A stretch of 64,000 bases of DNA from Anagrus nilaparvatae (taxonomy: Eukaryota > Arthropoda > Insecta > Hymenoptera > Mymaridae), in NCBI GenBank assembly GCA_022575985.1, contig JAKSXM010000014.1, positions 23,312,001 through 23,376,000 on the forward strand. The letters run 5' to 3'. Below, one piece after another: positions 21,831-35,070 of the stretch (position 1 is the first letter of the stretch; every line of letters begins with the position of its first letter). A model generated the notes under the pieces. The model was not told the DNA's origin. It searched no databases and was given only the letters and a program-made list of their open reading frames with translations. Made by a program: the position numbers and the translations under genes.

Positions 21831-24800
21831 GTAAATTTTTCGATCCCATTTAACATATTCAGCATTTTCAGTAACTCGCACTTCGATTTAAAATCGCCCA
21901 CCGTGACTTAGAATAATACGGGCTTATAGGGAATCATAGTAATTTGGGTTAGATTCTTAACATTTAGTAAGGTTGATAATTATAAATTATAAAAACAGCA
22001 AATTGTATTCTAATATTGTTATGCATTATACCTAGCCCTTCAGCTGTATTAAACATGTTCCATGCATTTAGGATGTGTTTATACAAACTTATTATAAGTT
22101 TTTTATTTGAATGATATTATAGCTATTTATTAAACAAGGGATAAAATATTAGTTTTGGCTTTGCATTCAGTTATATGCACGAGCAAGTGCAGGCAGCATG
22201 CAAAAGTCGAACCCCATATTTTTTTCGTGATTTAAAACATAGTTTTACATATAGTGGGCAAGAAACCCATCTCCTTAGGGTAGAAATAAGGCTTTTTTTG
22301 CCCTAGATATGTAAAGTAGTATATGTCATCTGATGAAAATCAGAACGTATCTCATAAATTTCATCAATCATTTTCCTATTTTATGGTACAATTCGGAAAA
22401 CTAATTAAAGTAAAAATTTTTAGTTCAGTTGATTATAATTTTTATTTCGAAAGAACAAATCAGCGTTTATCATTTTATTTTATTATTTTATCAAATGTCG
22501 AGTTTTATTAATTTAAAATTTTAATTTATTTATGCTAAAAAATAATGTATTCGCTAAATAAAGCATTAAATTTTCTTATCAGTAGTTATAAAATTTATTT
22601 TTTATTTTATTTTAAATAATGGTTTTCCTGTTATTTATAAAAGTAGTGGTTATGAAACATCAATTTTAAATTTTATATTAATTTTTATAAAAAAAACAAA
22701 AAATATATTATATATTAAACATATTTTAAATTAGTTTATTCGCTTTTATCATTTAAATAAATATTATTTATTTCATCTTCTTCTTATTTCTTTAAATTAA
22801 TCAAATAAATAAAAAATATACTTTATATAGTGCTTAAAGCGTTTCTTGTATATGAAAATAAAAGATGAAAATTAAAATATAAAACTTGAAGGGTTTTAAT
22901 AAATTTACTTGAAATGTATAAATTACTTTACTTTTTATAAAAAAGATGTCCTTGTACCTTTTGAAATATGATAAAAATAAAAAATAAAATTTTTTTTCTC
23001 ATTTTTTTTTTACAAAACATCTGATAATTTTATTCAGTGTTTACTTATTTGTACATGTTATTCGCCACATTTAAAATACTCGCAATTTCTGAACTACTTA
23101 GAATATTTGCAATTATTCGTAATATACAATTTTTACGACTAAAAACGCAGAAGAATAGATCTGTTTTTGTACAAATTTATGCAAATGAACAAATGACTTG
23201 CAAGGTAAAGATTCTTTGGTCACTTTGAATTTTTACGCAGTGAAATTGTGAGACTAAACTTCCAATTCAAAACATTAACTGCAGACTTTTTTTTTGAAAA
23301 ATTTTGGACTTATTAGATATAAGCTGACAAAAAAACTTCGGGTCATAAATTCAGGTAACCGTTCACCCATAATTTTTCTGCTCAAAAAACTCAAGTCCAA
23401 AACTCTTTCTTCTATTTTGATGCAAAAATAATATTTTTAGACGCAGCAATTAAAAAATAACTTGTATAAAATTCTTTTGAAAAAAGTGTAAAATAATTAA
23501 CAATATTCTTAATTTGTAGATAGAATTATGTGAAACAATTATAGCGAAACTAAATATCCACATTAAAGAATAAATAATTTTCTAACGCATTACCAAGTAT
23601 TTTATTTTGTAATAAAAATATAATAATGAATAATTATTTTAACACTTACAAGTTATAAAAAAATTAACAATCCAAAATATAAAATAATTCCTATTCATAA
23701 CATTCTCTTTTTGCAATATATATATATTTAACACAATTTTTTTTTTATATAATTTTTTAAAAAAATATATAATTATTATTATAATTTCTTTTAATGTTTA
23801 CTGATGTAAATTATTATAAATTTAAAAAAAAAATTATTTTATATAAAATTCTTTAAAACATTCTCAATACACACAACAATATTATTACATGTTTATGCAA
23901 TAATTTACACATTTTTTTTTTGCTCGAGAACGTTTGAAACGCACCTCATTTATCATCGGGTTTACATACAAAAAAATACTATATAAGGAATACCTAAAAA
24001 AGGCAAAAGAGAAAATACTTACTATGTACTCAAATTGCTGTTGTATAACATCAGTGAATAAACTAAATTATTATTACTGATTATGTTTATTTAACGGTCT
24101 GTAAATTTTTTTGATAATAAATTAACAGTTTTTTAAATTACTAGTCTAATTGCCCAGTTGTGCATTAAATTATAACTTAACTAGTAAAATTTAAATGGAC
24201 AAAGAGAGGTCATGACATTGGAATAAAAAATAATTTAAAATTTAATGGGCCGCTTAGAATAGTTGAAAAAACGCCTGTAAAGCGTGTACAAAATTTGGAG
24301 CTTTGATAGAGCTTTTTTTTTGGAGTTCAGAGTTTATTGGCTCGCTGGGTTTTAATTTAAAGAAACTTAAATTCAAGAAGTAAAAACTTTGTAGGGAATG
24401 GAATTCCTTGGAGGCCATAATTTTTCAAGTTGCTAGTTCAGGAGAAATTAAATTTCAAGGGATCTAAGGTTCAAGGATTTGAGCTTTTGTTGCACCGAAA
24501 TAGTTTGTGATTCAACCTATAAAATTCTATTTGATTTTATTAAGTGCAAAGGTGGCTTAAACCTTGCTTAAACCTAGCATAGTTGCAGGTTTCTTGTGGT
24601 TAAACTTTTTATATTTAATAGTTATCTAGCTAAATATATTTTTTTTCATTAATAATAATATTACTAATTTTTAAATTATTTTCATAATAACAATTTTCAA
24701 GATAAAATTATTTTCAAGAAACTGCTTGTATCCAATTTTTCTTATCATATCTAAAAAAATTGATACTACTGCAAAGAAGTTTATTAAAATCGTCTTTGAA

Positions 24801-27690
24801 TATTTTTTTAAAAGCTGCCAGATTTACCCTGGTAAACGAGCTTTAAACAGTTTTGTCTCGAAAAATCTTTTCTACAATTTTGGTTAAAATTTAAAAATAA
24901 ATTTTATTTAAAAAAATAACGTTTATTGCTTTATAAAATATTACATATTAGATGACATAAAAGATAATATAATTGTGGCTTAGATAAAAACAAATAGACT
25001 CTCTAAAAATAAGTTAAAATTTCAAAATTAACACATGCAGAACAATTCACTTATATCTGATAAATCTAAAAAAAAATCCAAGATATACCAGAAACAGCTG
25101 TCCTTATCAATAACAGCTGATATAACATATCTAACTTGTATAACGTAAATTTTCGTTGAAAACTATCTGAAACTTATATATAATTAAAAAAAATGATAAT
25201 TATAATCTACATATACCAATATCTCCTTAAAATTCAATTAGAAAATAAAAATTTTTTTTTTTGAATATACACATGCATGTATATTATTAATATGAATTAT
25301 AAATTTATGAAATTTCATATATATGCAACCTAATATATTATTAGAATAGTAGTGTATGTATATAATAAAGTACTCGTTAGATTTTGTAATTTGAAAGGGA
25401 AACCACATTCTTTCACTGTGTATTATAATACGTGAAAGTTGGCCGAGTTCAATTTATATATGTATGTATACATACGTGTGTACATATACCATCGAAGGTC
25501 GACTTGTTGGCTTTTTTTTTATGGTTCAATTTTTTATAATGTGCGTTTTTTTAAAAATACAAATCTGTGGGTGTATTTATATGCAATAAAAGTAGTATGT
25601 GGCATAAGAAAATTTCTTTTCATTCTTCTATTTGGTTAATCCTGATACAATAACTTAAAGAAATATCATTTGATAAAAATATTATATTTCAAAATTGTTG
25701 AAATAAAAAAATTAAAATAATTTAAAAAAAAATCCTTTCTATATATGCATATATATAATATTTATAAGGTGTGTATTTTAATATTAAGCAATTTAAATAT
25801 GTAATACCTGAATGACCTGTTAAAAGAGAAAATATAAATATAATATTGTGGGTGATCAGATTAATTTATTATATTTTATAAGTATATATTGTATGTCTGT
25901 AATATTAAATATTGGTTTAATTATTATCCATTATCTCTTTAATATTGGAAAATTTTTTTTTATTATATGTTTTTAGTTTGATTAATTATTTTACGTGGGT
26001 ATATTTATCCAGAAAAATTTTTTAAATATGGTATATATGAGATGTTTGCTAGGATAATAGAAAATTGTATCATACGATGCTTTTTGTTATTTATAATGGG
26101 CGAATTTTTACTTGTAAGGATTTTTATCGTTATTTATCCTAAGTGTCCCACTTATTTTTTGATTGAACATTTTCTTATTTATATCATGTTATAGTGCATA
26201 TTTTATGCCTTACAAATGTTTACGAATAAAAACACAGGTGTAAAGGCGTGTCCATGAATTTTTACTTCGAATGTTGCAATTCTAAGTACCTAATCATGAT
26301 TTCTAATGCACATATACTTTTTTAAATCGATTTATTGATACGTTAGACAACTGACACATTAAATGTGTACCCACAGTCTGATAAATCGTAAATTTCAAAA
26401 AACAAGGCTGCTTTATATCAAAATTTGATAAGGACTTAAAAAAATTGGTCACTTTTTTCTATTAATTCTTAATTTTTTTCACCATTTTCCCTCAAAAACT
26501 GGGTTGGCAGATTAATTGTTGAATTCAGTCTCAGGAACAAGGGCCTTAAAAAAAATAATTAAGTTTCTATATCTTCTTCAAAATGTAACACTTCTTTCTG
26601 GCAGAATGAATACAAACTATACGCTATATGCATTCTGATGAAACTGACCATTTATTTATTTTACCTTTCATTTATTTTAAATTCTAAAAGTAGAAAAATA
26701 TTGTAAAACAAAATCACAATCGCAGCCAAAAACACTTAACATTTTTCCAGTTTAATTATTTTTATTATTTCATAAAAATTGCAAATAACCCATGTACATA
26801 TTAATTTCGTATTATTATCAGGTGTTTCAAAAAAAATAAATAAATAAAGAAGAAATGTTTAAATTACGTCATAACTGTATTTACAATCACAGAACATTAA
26901 TAAATAAAAGATTTAACAAAATAAAGTGTGTGTAAAGATTTATGTCTACATATGTTTGTTTTTTTTTATTAATAATGCTGATTTTCATTAAGCTACTTGA
27001 ATAAATTACTATTTTTTTCTCGATTTTTTCTATAATGTGTAAAATTAAATAAAATTTATTATTTGCATAAAAATTAATTATTTATTTATGGTTTTAAGAG
27101 AGCTAATAAATAAAAATTGAACAAATTTCAAATTGAAAAAATAATGTTATATAACATAATTTGGAATTTTTTTTAATGCTTTCGTTCGTGCTAAGTTTGA
27201 TCATTGACCTTTTTTAAAATTTTTGAAAAAAATTAAGCATCTAGACATTCGAGTCAAAAATAATTTTTAAACCAGAAGGGAAAAGTGATAATATTTATGA
27301 AGCATGTATGTATAGTATGACTTAATATAATATTTGAATGAAAATTATTCTCGCAAGCAAAATGGCCACTAGATCTTATAAATATAGCGTTAATAACATT
27401 GTATCACAGTTAATTATACATCATTATTTAAAAAAATTAAGTATTAATATGTAGTTACTTAAAAATTTCCGATATATCAGTGATTAATTTGGTGTTTGCC
27501 TAAAATAAAATCAATTCTCCTTGAGGGTTATAAATAACTTATACCCTTCATTTATTCCAATGGGCCTTCTTCTGTGGGATTAGAAACGCAGGGCGTTGGT
27601 AATTTGGTAATTTTCAATATAAAGCTGAAACCTAGCAAATTAACCAAAACCCTATTGGTTGGTCTCATTTTTTTGATATAAGTGTCATCT
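21831..27690. other. Long AT-rich intergenic stretch, no gene seen
   Basis: Several kilobases with no open frame of coding character, no RNA gene and no clear element. A ~60-bp match links 22125-22190 with 11124-11180 (TTAAACAAGGGATAAAATAT, then a GCATGCAGTT-like block), so some is dispersed-repeat debris. A GGAACATGTTT half-palindrome occurs inverted near 22048, and an isolated minisatellite-like patch at 21900-21955. Confidence 0.5.
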
Positions 27691-27708
27691 TTTAAGCTTC
27701 GTAAATCT

Positions 27709-27927
27709 TTTAATATGGAACATATTCATAGGGAGGGGTATCCAAAAAGTCCCACTCAGCAGCGGGGGTAAAAATTGATGTTTTTAGTGTAAGGGGTAAA
27801 AATTTTCGATATAGTGCGCCAAAAAGATAAATGCACGAAAAGAATAAGTGCGCCAAAAGGTTAAATGCGACAAAAAGACAAGTATCGGCGCCAATAGTTA
27901 TTATTTTAACATGGAACATGTTCACAG
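27709..27927 (+). repeat. G-run family variant with GTGCGCCAAAA minisatellite
   Basis: ATGGAACATATTC at about 27714 and ATGGAACATGTTC at about 27911 bracket a segment. The left part (AGGGAGGGGTATCC, CTCAGCAGCGGGGG) matches the head of the family copy read on the minus strand at 38215-38140. Inside are about four copies of a ~20-bp unit, AGTGCGCCAAAAAGATAAAT and variants, at 27812-27890, instead of the usual GGGACTTAG unit. Confidence 0.6.
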
Positions 27928-28329
27928 TAAATAAATTTTGCACATTATTACAAATATAAATTCACTTCATATAATTTTAATTAATACGCCACTTTCTAGG
28001 AACAATTATTTTATTATAGTAAAGTACCTAAATTGAAATTACTTTAAGTGTGAAAACTGAAGTCATTGTAATCCAGTTGTACCTCCTGTTTGAGTCTAAA
28101 TACTCTTTCCTATGAAAATGTTATATGCACCTTTAGGTTTCTTTGCTTGAATCGCTTAAAGTTTTAAGCAAGTTGCTTGAATTTTCATGCTAAGCAACCC
28201 AACCTTCAATGATAAAATTTTAAAAAAATCAAGATGCATAGAGGCACAAATAACTTGCATTGAGTACGTTTACGATTACTGACGACTCATCTATTACAAT
28301 CGTTCTAGCTTCCGAAAGTACCTTGTAAA

Positions 28330-28515
28330 ATTAAATTAGCTCATAAAACTGGATTATTCTAAATTCATAAACTCAGATTATTCCATAAAGTCGATTAAGA
28401 GCCCTAAATCGAAATTTTGTTCCAAGTTCCATTTGATCTCCCCCCCTAGATCGCGACTGTTTAACCCCCTCTAGATTTTCAGGCTTTCTGAAGTACCCAT
28501 CCCTGTGAAAAAAGT
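28330..28515 (-). repeat. G-run / minisatellite element, inverted copy
   Basis: Read on the minus strand this has GGGTACTTCAGAAAGCC, AGGGGGG tracts (28441-28447 and 28474 region), CAAATGGAACTTGG and then three ATTTAGGGCTCTTA / AATAATCTGAG units. It matches the layout of the copy at 9155, including the GGTACTTCAGAA block. Confidence 0.6.
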
Positions 28516-29950
28516 GGAAATCCAGGAGGATTTTTAAATATTTAATATGATGATTTGATTAAAAATATTAACAAATTTTAATCACCTATTTTCATTGAAA
28601 ATTTTATTTTATTGAAAAATTTTGTGCTTACGAAGATTTAAAAAAGGATTTTAAATTACTATGAAAGTTTTTCAATCGATGCTTTACGTGTACCAAATAT
28701 TGAGTAATTAAATAATTTTTTTAATGATCGTATAATATTTTAGTATTTTTATCTCATAAAAGTATTGAAAAATATTTTTATGACCTCTCTAAAAATTCCC
28801 TTATTTATTTATTGTTTATAACTTATAATTTTGCAACCCAATTTACTAACCTTACCAATAATTCACATTTTTATAAATAAAAAAATATAATATGTGAATA
28901 ATAATTTAAACATTTATTTTTTAATTAATGTATCTCGTTAATTATTTAACTATAACTGATTAATGCAACTTTGAAAAACTATAATTAAAATTAATAAAAT
29001 TTCAAATTTGAATTTCTAAACAAATAACAATGAAATTTCTATCAGCCAATCAGAATGACTCTTTAACTATAACAATGTTCATAGTTACTGATGCGATGAG
29101 CATGTCATTTTTAGGAAAAGGGTATTTATTTTATTAATAATAACAATATTTCAATAAACTTTATAAAAAATTAAAAAATTGTTTTTTAAATAAAAAAAAA
29201 GTTTCAATTTTTAGTATTCTTTTATTATTGCTGATATGTATTGAATTTCTATTGAATTATGACTATATTTTAATACTATATAACCTTGTTTGTTTAAAAA
29301 AATAAAAATAGTTGTAATAGAATAATAATGTAACAAAACTTATTAATCAAGGATATTTATAATTAATCTATTCTATATTATGATAATCATGTTTTATTAT
29401 TTGTACATTAGCTTAGAATTTATTTTAAAAAATTATTTAAAATTTAAATTTATTAGGGTGCCGAAACCCAGACTAAAACTTAATTGGGATTTAAGGGGTC
29501 CTATATGTCCAGGAAGTTATTTGTTCTAACTTACTTTATTCGGATTATTTTGTGTCTGGATTTCTAATTTTCATAAAAAGGGACAAAAATATATTATTTA
29601 AAAAACGTCTCAAAAAACGTGGATTATTGTGTAAAAAAATTGAAAATTTGTAAAATAAAAAATTTAAAATATCCGAATGACATATTGAATATTGTCAATA
29701 AAGTAAACATTAATTAAAAAAAGTGCTAGATAAGTTATAGATGTATAAAATGTACATAAATTATTTATCTTATTAATATAAAAAAATTGCTAATGTGTAA
29801 TAAATTTCTAATCCCTTAATAGTATAAAATAAAAAAAATCATTTTAAAATTATATAATTAAAATCATAAAAACTATATGAGAATGATATTTGATCTTTGA
29901 TTATGTAACATAGTTCTGTTTCAATTCTGTATTTATTATTATAACCATAT

Positions 29951-30661
29951 AAGAGTAGGGATGGTGGCAATCCAGAGAATGGTCTTTCCCAACCGTTACC
30001 ATCACAGTATCATCACACTGAGTTGCCCTCTTTTTCACTCCCTCGTCCAGAAAGCCTTGAAATTCACATTCCAGGCTTTATGCCGCTAACTATGCTTGAC
30101 GATCTACATTCTTTAAGTTACAGCATTCTTCAAGCCTTTTCTCCCAGTCTTACCATGAGTGAAATTACAAACGTGCGCCTACTGGCTAGCGACAATACTC
30201 AACTTTCCGAAACTGGGAATAGCTCGGGTGTCCCCAGGTTTCCCTCTTTTATTATACGCCTTGCATCTTCGGACCTTGTAAAGAAAATTATGTCATCTAA
30301 ACGCAAAATTAATTATTTCAGTACACGTGATTTAAATACATCACAGTTAAGCAGGGAACTTGTTTCTCGTATGCCATACTCAAAAATATACATAAATGAA
30401 TCACTATCTATCAATGAACATAAAAATTTCAGATCTCTTAAGGCAATAGCTAAAAATCTCGGTTTTAAGTTTATATGGCATAGGGGGGGCAAATTTCTTG
30501 CCCGGTGGAACTTTGGCACACCTGAGCATTCCTTTACCAGTCCTTCAGATCTTGATGCAATAAAATCAGCCTACGTTGATGAATCCCATAAAGCTTCACA
30601 CACAGCCATTTTAACTCATGACAACAAAAAATTACCTCACGCTACGCCACATGTTAACTGA
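29951..30661 (+). pseudogene. Retrotransposon ORF1, C-terminal part (FP-type domain)
   Basis: An uninterrupted frame of about 236 codons runs in from the truncated 5' end to a stop at 30661. Its core (FIIRLASSDLVKKIM, then YSKIYINESLSINEHKNF, then LGFKFIWHRGGKFLARWNF) is the nucleic-acid-binding C-terminal domain shared with baculovirus FP25K-like proteins and many insect LINE ORF1s. The typical upstream PHD finger or coiled coil is missing through truncation. Only 24 bases separate its stop from the next frame. Function here is lost with the element. Confidence 0.75.
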
Positions 30662-30685
30662 CTAGACCGTAATCGCTCTACTGAC

Positions 30686-33600
30686 ATGCTTACAGTGAGA
30701 TTCATCAATGCAACGTCACTCAAAGGTCACATTGGTCAATTCAGGCAAATTTTGTTAGATGACCCCTCTTATGACATAATGGGAGTAGCTGAATCACGTT
30801 TGAGCAACAAAGTTGATGACCATCTTGTAAGTGTAAATGGCTACAGTATTCTCAGACAGGATCGTAACACTGAGGGTGGTGGGGTAATACTTTACTTGCG
30901 CAACAATCTCAGGGCTAAGATCCTCGCTAGCTCTGATACAGAAATGACTGGTAAGCCTTTACAAGTAGAATACCTAATGTGTAGGATTTGGGGTGAGGAT
31001 ATCCCTCCCATATTTTTGTGACTGCTATATAGGCCTCCTAAAATTCGTTTTAATTCAAATCCTGACTTCTTAACTCATCTTCGTGACCTCAGCTCCTCTC
31101 ATAGTCATAAAATCATAATGGGTGACTTCAATGCTGATTTATTGATTGATAACAGCGACTCTAAGTTTACTCAAAAGTTAATCAATGAGCTTTCACTACA
31201 GATCGTTAAACATGGTCCTACTAACCGCCCCCCAGGCTCCGATATTTCAAAAACGTGGATTGATATTATGTGCGTTGATGCCAACGATAATATTCTATCG
31301 TACAAGAATACAGTACCTTCTTTTCACTCCTCTCACAATCTCATCGATGTAACAATCGAGCTTCATGTACCTAAACCTCCTACCGAAACTTTTTCATATA
31401 GGAAGCTCAGTAGCATCACTCCTGAGGACATCAATGAGATTCTGGCAGGTCGTGGCTGGTCATTGTTTCAATCAACTGACTTTGATATCAATTCTGCACT
31501 CAACTGTCTGAATGTAAATTTACAATCAGCAATTGATCAACTTGCTCCTCTTAAATCAGTTAAGCCAAACAAAAAGCCTCCCTGGATTACCCTTGAACTG
31601 CAGTTACTAATTAAAAAGAGAAAAGCAACTGAAAAACGCTACCTCCGTACTAATAATCCCTCACTAGTCAGTGAACTTATCATACTCTCTGATGAGGTTG
31701 AAGCACTCTCTGAAGCAGCCAGAAACACTTATTTCAGTGAGCACATTACATTTCAGTGATGCTCTTAATAATAATAAAGATATCTGGCGTAAACTCCGCC
31801 ATCTTGGGTTATTGCCTACTCCTAAATCAGACCTTCATGGCTTCTCCCCCAACGATATAAATTCATTTTTTGCAGGTGTTTCTCACTCCCCCACAGAAAA
31901 CCTAAGTGACATCGATGATATAATCAATAATGTGTCTGATGATGGCTTCACCTTTTCTGAAGTATCTCTCAATGATGTGATCTTAGCTGTTGCTCACTTT
32001 AAATCCGAAGCAACTGGCGATGACGGAATTCCTCATAATGTACCCAGGCAACCAACGACGTTTCGGAAACGTCTCTAACCCGTTTCTGAAGAAACGAATT
32101 AAACCAATTTGCACCGTTTAAGAAACGTTTCTGGAACCGTTTCAGAAACGTAAAAATGCGCCTTAGAATTTTAAAATCCTAATTTTGGAATTAATTCCAT
32201 AGCGAATATTCTTATATTAATTTTCATACTAGAAGTTACTTGCTAATGTTTCTAATTTTACATATAAATTTTTTAGTTTACTTACAATTATAAGTATAAT
32301 TTAATTAAAAATTTATAAATAATTTTTAATTAGTTTGATTTTCAATGAAAATCATAGCAAAAATACAAACCGAACAAGTCAATTTTGTAACATAATAAAT
32401 ATTTAACCAGGTCTTATATACAGTTGGAAGATCATTTTATATATGACTTGAGAAAAACAGTAATCGCCACCTATTAATCATCTGAATTAGTTCATTTCTT
32501 CTAAAATAGATGGCTTTTTTGAAAGTCATAAATAAAATGACTTTTCAACTGCATATAGGACCTCGTTAAATATTTATTATGTTACAAAATCGACTTGTTC
32601 GTTTTTGTATTTTTGCTATGATTTTCATTGAAAATCAAAATAATTAAAAATTATTTATAAATTTTTATAAATTTTTAATTAATTTATATTACTTATTATA
32701 CATTATACATTACTTATTATACTTATAAGTGTAAGTAAACTAAAAAATTTATATGTAAAATTAAAAACATTAGCAAATAACTTCTAGTATGAATAAATAT
32801 AAGAATATTCGCTATGGAATTAGTTCTAAAATTAGGATTTTAAAATTCTAAGGCGCATTTTTACGTTTCTGAAACGGTTCCAGAAACGTTTCTTAAACGG
32901 TGCAAATTGGTTTAATTCGTTTCTTCAGAAACGGGTTAGAGACGTTTCCGAAACGTCGATGATTGCCTGGGTAGTAGCCAAGTCTCTTCCTACTATTGGT
33001 CCTTTCTTGGTCAGGCTTTTCAATGAATCCTTAAAAAAAGGGGTATTTCCACCTGAATGGAAAAAAGCGCTATTAGTCGCACTTAAGAAAATCAATATCC
33101 CTACATCCTGTTCTGATTTTCGTCCCATTGCTTTACTCTGCTTCCTATCTAAGGTTCTAGAAAAGCTTGTCCATGACCAATTGACTGCCAGTAGTAACAA
33201 AATACTAGACCAATTGCAGACTGGTTTCAGACAATACAGCAGTACTACCACGGCGCTACTAAAACTCACTGATGACATTGGACGAGGCATAACAAATAGA
33301 CAAATTACTCTTCTGCTTCAATTTGATTTTAGTAAGGCGTTCGACACCATCTCGCCTTCTAAGCTCCTGCTTAAACTTATAAACATGGGGTTTTCCAAGA
33401 CATCACTAATGTGGATCAAATCATATCTTCAGGATAGATACCTGCAAGTTATTTCCAAGTTTTCTCGATCTGACCCACTTAGTATTAATCTTGGAGTGCC
33501 CCAGGGATCGGTGCTCGGGCCCTTATTATTCTGTTTTTATATAAATGATATAAAGACGCACTTACCAGACAACACGCTACACCTACTCTATGCAGACGAC

Positions 33601-34440
33601 CTTCAAGTTTACTTACAAGTGTCTCCTGAAGACATGCTCACTGCCATTGAGACGCTCTCGCTTACAGCTCGTCGGGTTTCTGCCTGGGCTGAAAGTGTTG
33701 CACTACGGCTCAATCATGAGAAGACCAAGGCTATTTTCTTCGGTACGGGCACTTTTGTGGACCGCTTAAATAGTTTAAACTACCCTGGTGTTGATATGGG
33801 CAATGGAATTACTATTCCATTTGAGAAAGAAGTAAAAAGCCTTGGTGTTATACTTGATAGTAAGCTTAACTGGGAGTCGCAAATTACAAGTGTAGAAAAG
33901 AAAGTCAACGGTGTGCTGTACACACTAAGATTTATCCGCCACTACACAACTGAAACGCTACGTACAAAACTGATACAATCTCTGGTAACACCCCATATTG
34001 ACTACTGCAGCACAGTGTACCTTGACGCAAGCTACTTACTAAAAGCACGAATGCAACGCCTTAGCAACTCTGGCTTGAGATACATCTTCGGAGTACGCAA
34101 GGATACTCACATAACCCCTTACAGAAAAAAGCTCGGTTGGTTATGTTCTGACACCCGTAGACTATATTTTGAAGCCATTTTGATGTACAAAATTCTTCGA
34201 CTTAACCAACCTGATTATCTCGCAGGATTATTTATCAAACATACACCTAAGAACAATGCCCGAGGTGTACTAAAAACTAAGGAACTATCCTTGCCTAAAT
34301 TAAAAGACTGTGGAGCTCAATCCTTCCAATTTCATGGGACCATTTTCTGGAACTCACTTCCATCTGAAATCAGATTTAAACACTCACTCAATAGCTTTAA
34401 AGCAGGAGTCTACAAATATCTACTCTCGTTAGACCCTTAA
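30686..34440 (+). pseudogene. Retrotransposon ORF2, endonuclease and reverse transcriptase, broken
   Basis: The frame starts with an APE-type endonuclease (MGVAESRL region, GGGVILYL, then MGDFNAD at 31118). It continues with a reverse transcriptase: SDFRPIALL, FDFSKAFDTI (catalytic Asp), GVPQGSVLGPLLF, YADD (catalytic pair) and a C-terminal domain ending at 34440. Damage: an in-frame TGA at 31019-31021; a frameshift between about 31735 and 31757; and a 929-bp insertion at 32043-32971. Removing the insertion with one TA restores the frame exactly, so the insertion is the only break downstream of the frameshift. The reverse-transcriptase half is otherwise open for 490 codons, so the copy is fairly young. 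Confidence 0.88.
32043..32971. mobile_element. 929-bp foldback element, TA-flanked, inside retrotransposon ORF2
   Basis: The termini CCCAGGCAACCAACGACG and inverted CGATGATTGCCTGGG lie between TA dinucleotides (32041-32042 and 32972-32973), a TA target duplication as in the Tc1/mariner group. The arms are long, about 400 bases each, with a spacer near 32450-32520. Sub-terminal sequence carries repeated GTTTC..GAAACG pairs (32060-32150 and the mirror). Noncoding, so non-autonomous. Confidence 0.85.
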
Positions 34441-34868
34441 TGTACACTGGAACCACTAAAACTTATCCATTTACCTCAATTTATCTTACTTTATTTACTT
34501 TATTTTACTTGATTTTACTCTATTTTACTTTATTTACCTCTCTTTTTTATTTACTCGCTTAATTACCAATTTTTAGTAGATTTGTGTATGTACTAAAACA
34601 AAATGACTGTGATAACTTAACTTATCCAAAAGTACATTATAATTAGTATATATTATTTTTATATTTTTACATTTATATTATATTTTATTTTTACATTATA
34701 TTACATTATATTTATTCATTGTAAATTAAAAGAAATTATTGTACAAAGATATATGTATTTACTATTTTGTGGCTACAAATAAAGGTTTACTTACTTACTT
34801 ACATATTATAAAGATAGATTTTTTGAGAATTAAAATCAGTTAGAATGTCGAATAATTTTAAATTGACT

Positions 34869-35070
34869 TAATAGTAAATTAAGTATCAATGGCGCAAAGG
34901 CGTTGGTAGTAGCACGATTACTAGCATGAGTGCCCCTAGTGTCTAAAGTTTTTGTAAGTCCATGGTGCTCCAATATTTTTTACCTTCCTAGTCGTAGAAC
35001 GAGTGCGCAAAATTCCTTTCCAAGTTTTAGGCACGGAATTTATGTCTAGGAGGGCAAAAATTATATTTAA
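34869..35070. repeat. Second copy of the 20108 palindromic repeat, degraded
   Basis: TTAAGTATCAATGGCGCAAA, then GTCTAAAGTTTTTGTA, CCATGGTGCT..CAATATTTTT and GTCGTAGAACGAGTGCGCAA occur in the same order as at 20115-20210. A 40-bp extra piece (34890-34935) is inserted, and the right arm is mostly lost. Confidence 0.6.

Larger units (their letters stand above)
29951..34799 (+). mobile_element. Non-LTR retrotransposon, 5'-truncated and degenerate (CR1/jockey-like group)
   Basis: Codon use and base composition change sharply at about 29950 (GC-richer) and return to AT-rich after 34440. Two consecutive reading frames encode an FP-type ORF1 tail and an endonuclease/reverse transcriptase. The 3' end is not poly-A but a short TTAC tandem (34783-34801) after CAAATAAAGG. 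It is interrupted by the inverted-repeat element at 32043-32971. Clade is uncertain: the ORF1 FP domain and non-poly-A tail point to the CR1/L2/Daphne side. Confidence 0.85.

Noticed and set aside
25439..25639. 66-codon frame with hydrophobic, membrane-like peptide
   Set aside because: Tyr/Ile/Leu/Phe-rich composition follows from AT-rich DNA. No start context, splice partner or homology seen.
29951..30661. FP25K-like domain considered as baculovirus or polydnavirus gene
   Set aside because: It is followed 24 bases later by an APE/reverse-transcriptase frame, and the domain is standard in insect LINE ORF1 proteins, so a viral origin is not needed.
32925..33290. 121-codon minus-strand frame
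   Set aside because: It is the shadow of the reverse-transcriptase frame on the plus strand.
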